A DNA stretch of 31,661 nt from Porticoccus sp. (GTDB lineage Bacteria; Pseudomonadota; Gammaproteobacteria; Pseudomonadales; Porticoccaceae). Location of the stretch: positions 1 through 31,661 of the forward strand of contig DRHD01000306.1 in the NCBI GenBank assembly GCA_011049795.1, read 5' to 3'. Under the pieces are notes generated by a model. The model made no database searches, was not told where the DNA came from, and saw only the letters and a list, made by a program, of their open reading frames with translations. Shown piece after piece: positions 30,500 through 31,661 of the stretch (the first letter of the stretch is position 1; each line of letters opens with the position of its first letter). The position numbers and the translations under genes are program-made.

Positions 30500-31261
30500 A
30501 TGGTCAAAAACTTTACATACCGTGATTTATCCAATTCTGTCGAAAAAGAACTCGCATTAATACTTGGCAGAATTACGCATCATATCCATCCGGATATTGC
30601 GAATCACATAGCTGTACAAAATGTCCTATATGAAAAATGTTTTCGAAGTATTTGCCATGAGAACTGTAATCCATTGCCATTTTTTTATACCAAATCAGAT
30701 TGTGTATTCCCTGGTTTTAGGAGGCCAATAAATAAGGAAAAAGCTGGCCAGTGGAAAAATAATGTATTCCAAAAAGATGGGACAATACTCAATGACAACA
30801 CATTCCCACGGCATATCTGGGCATACTTATCTATGAATAAGGCATACTCAGGAGGTGCATCAGGCATGTGGTCGCCGAGTGGCTTGGATAATTTTGAGTT
30901 AGCACATGTGTTCGGTCACAAACAAGATGAAAGAACTCTAGAAAAAGAGGTCTTTACAGACGTAGATATGAGTATCGAGCCATATGGGTTATTTACGTCA
31001 GCTTCGAATGTTGTCCTCATACCAAAGGGTTTCGCGAAACCGACAGACCACATGAAAAGTATAAAGGTCTGCTTTTACAAAAGGCACTTGGATTTATATG
31101 GCAATAATGTCATTGGCTTGGGAGAATTGGACGAAGAACATATACCGGCTTGGTATGATGATATTCAGTGGCTTGAACCAGAGCTGCCAAGTAACTGGAA
31201 AGTAAAAATTGATAATCTGTTGCTATATCGAGAAAAATACTTGGCTAAAAAGTATGCCTAA
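30500..31261 (+). CDS. integron cassette 3: HNH-like putative nuclease
   Basis: A 253-aa protein of no recognised family. The segment ELAHVFGHK (H136, H140) followed about 30 residues later by TSASNVVLIPKGFAKPTDH (N170) resembles the beta-beta-alpha metal (HNH) nuclease layout with an AH-x-x-x-H and a downstream N. There is no zinc-finger cysteine cage; scattered cysteines at 47, 52, 56 and 68 are not in CxxC pairs. If it is an HNH protein it could be a defence nuclease. The ATG lies about 15 nt after the attC2 core. Confidence 0.6.
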   Translation: MVKNFTYRDLSNSVEKELALILGRITHHIHPDIANHIAVQNVLYEKCFRSICHENCNPLPFFYTKSDCVFPGFRRPINKEKAGQWKNNVFQKDGTILNDNTFPRHIWAYLSMNKAYSGGASGMWSPSGLDNFELAHVFGHKQDERTLEKEVFTDVDMSIEPYGLFTSASNVVLIPKGFAKPTDHMKSIKVCFYKRHLDLYGNNVIGLGELDEEHIPAWYDDIQWLEPELPSNWKVKIDNLLLYREKYLAKKYA

Positions 31262-31327
31262 TAAGGCGCTGTTGGCGGACAAATATTCCACTGCGCTCCA
31301 AATTTTCCTCAAAGCGCGGCGTTAACC
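31256..31327 (+). other. attC site 3
   Basis: R'' GCCTAAT (31256-31262), overlapping the cassette 3 stop, and R' GTTAACC (31321-31327) flank a 3-nt spacer (aag/ggc) and L arms gcgctgttg/caaagcgc. These pair with one unpaired G, as in attC1. About 72 bp. Confidence 0.75.
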
Positions 31328-31342
31328 ATAAAGATAACTATT

Positions 31343-31588
31343 ATGCACCGAACTCTCTTTTTCTTAATTATCGGAATATTAGTTTTTGTTATAGCAATCG
31401 CTAGTTTTTCGTGGGGGATCGGTGTTGGCCTAAATCAAAATGATGAAGCCGCATTCACTGGATTCACACAATTGTTCGGTGCTACGGGAACATGGTTAGC
31501 GGCTATAGGCACACTTGGAACGGTAGTTACTGCGTTATATCTTGCTAATGAAGCAAGAATTCAAAATACTGAAATACTGAAATACTGA
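31343..31588 (+). CDS. integron cassette 4: small membrane protein, interrupted by repeat
   Basis: An 81-codon frame with two hydrophobic helices (about 4-28 and 46-67; FLIIGILVFVIAIA and GTWLAAIGTLGTVVTALYLA). From residue 74 on, the frame runs into the 8-bp repeat at 31564 and stops at TGA 31586-31588, so the natural C-terminus is probably lost. It follows attC3, so it is the fourth cassette. The downstream attC is not seen because the window ends. The family is unknown. Confidence 0.6.
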   Translation: MHRTLFFLIIGILVFVIAIASFSWGIGVGLNQNDEAAFTGFTQLFGATGTWLAAIGTLGTVVTALYLANEARIQNTEILKY

Positions 31589-31661
31589 AATACTGAAATA
31601 CTGAAATACTGAAATACTGAAATACTGAAATACTGAAATACTGAAATACTGAAATACTGAA
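31564..31661 (+). repeat. 8-bp tandem repeat at the window end
   Basis: At least 12 perfect copies of aaatactg run from 31564 to the last base. An 8-bp unit shifts frame with each change of copy number. Being uniform and at a contig end, it may be an assembly artefact or a genuine hypermutable tract. Confidence 0.9.

Overview
The window looks like a gammaproteobacterial chromosome contig. The middle of it follows the Escherichia coli 65-min neighbourhood: gcvH, ubiI, ubiH, pepP, ygfB, zapA, 6S RNA, ygfA, then serA and rpiA. Extra genes are interspersed: ilvA, pyk, a phoA-type phosphatase, a UbiA-family prenyltransferase and a D-2-hydroxyglutarate dehydrogenase. The housekeeping proteins look closest to Pseudomonas or to the marine Cellvibrionales-like gammaproteobacteria; I cannot name the species from sequence alone.

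Layout. (1) 1-125 is the 3' end of an IS3-family element cut by the window edge. (2) 126-7684 holds serA (minus) divergent from a FAD-linked D-2-hydroxyglutarate dehydrogenase, a small DUF4870-like membrane protein, a FAH-family hydrolase, DUF1653, an unknown gene, an MFS transporter and the srkA kinase gene. (3) 7685-11374 is more AT-rich and accessory-looking: a CHASE3-HAMP-GGDEF diguanylate cyclase, a decayed DUF3010 gene, an unrecognised membrane/coiled-coil protein, an ABM-like protein and a small zinc-ribbon protein. (4) 11448-25942 is core metabolism and envelope: rpiA/ilvA divergent, prenyltransferase, the minus-strand set TIGR02449-zapA-6S RNA-ygfA-pyk-phosphatase, and the plus-strand set ygfB-pepP-ubiH-ubiI, gcvH, rlmI, TIGR02647. 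(5) 26003-28949 is an accessory segment with an ABM protein, two paralogous small proteins of unknown family, an intact and a decayed YkgJ-type cysteine-cluster gene, and a SprA-like putative metalloprotease whose HExxH motif reads HLAAH. (6) 29008-31661 is an integron: a truncated integron integrase gene on the minus strand, a LexA-type box in its promoter, a putative attI, and a plus-strand array of four cassettes separated by three structurally recognisable attC sites. The array runs into an 8-bp tandem repeat at the window end.

How it fits together. SerA and the divergent dehydrogenase form the known serine-synthesis/D-2-hydroxyglutarate recycling pair. PepP, UbiH and UbiI share an overlapping operon as in other gammaproteobacteria. 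The main non-core system is the integron: its integrase is broken but its SOS-type control site remains, and its cassettes encode a HEPN/AbiU2-like protein, an HNH-like putative nuclease and small membrane proteins. This suggests a fossilised array that may carry defence functions.
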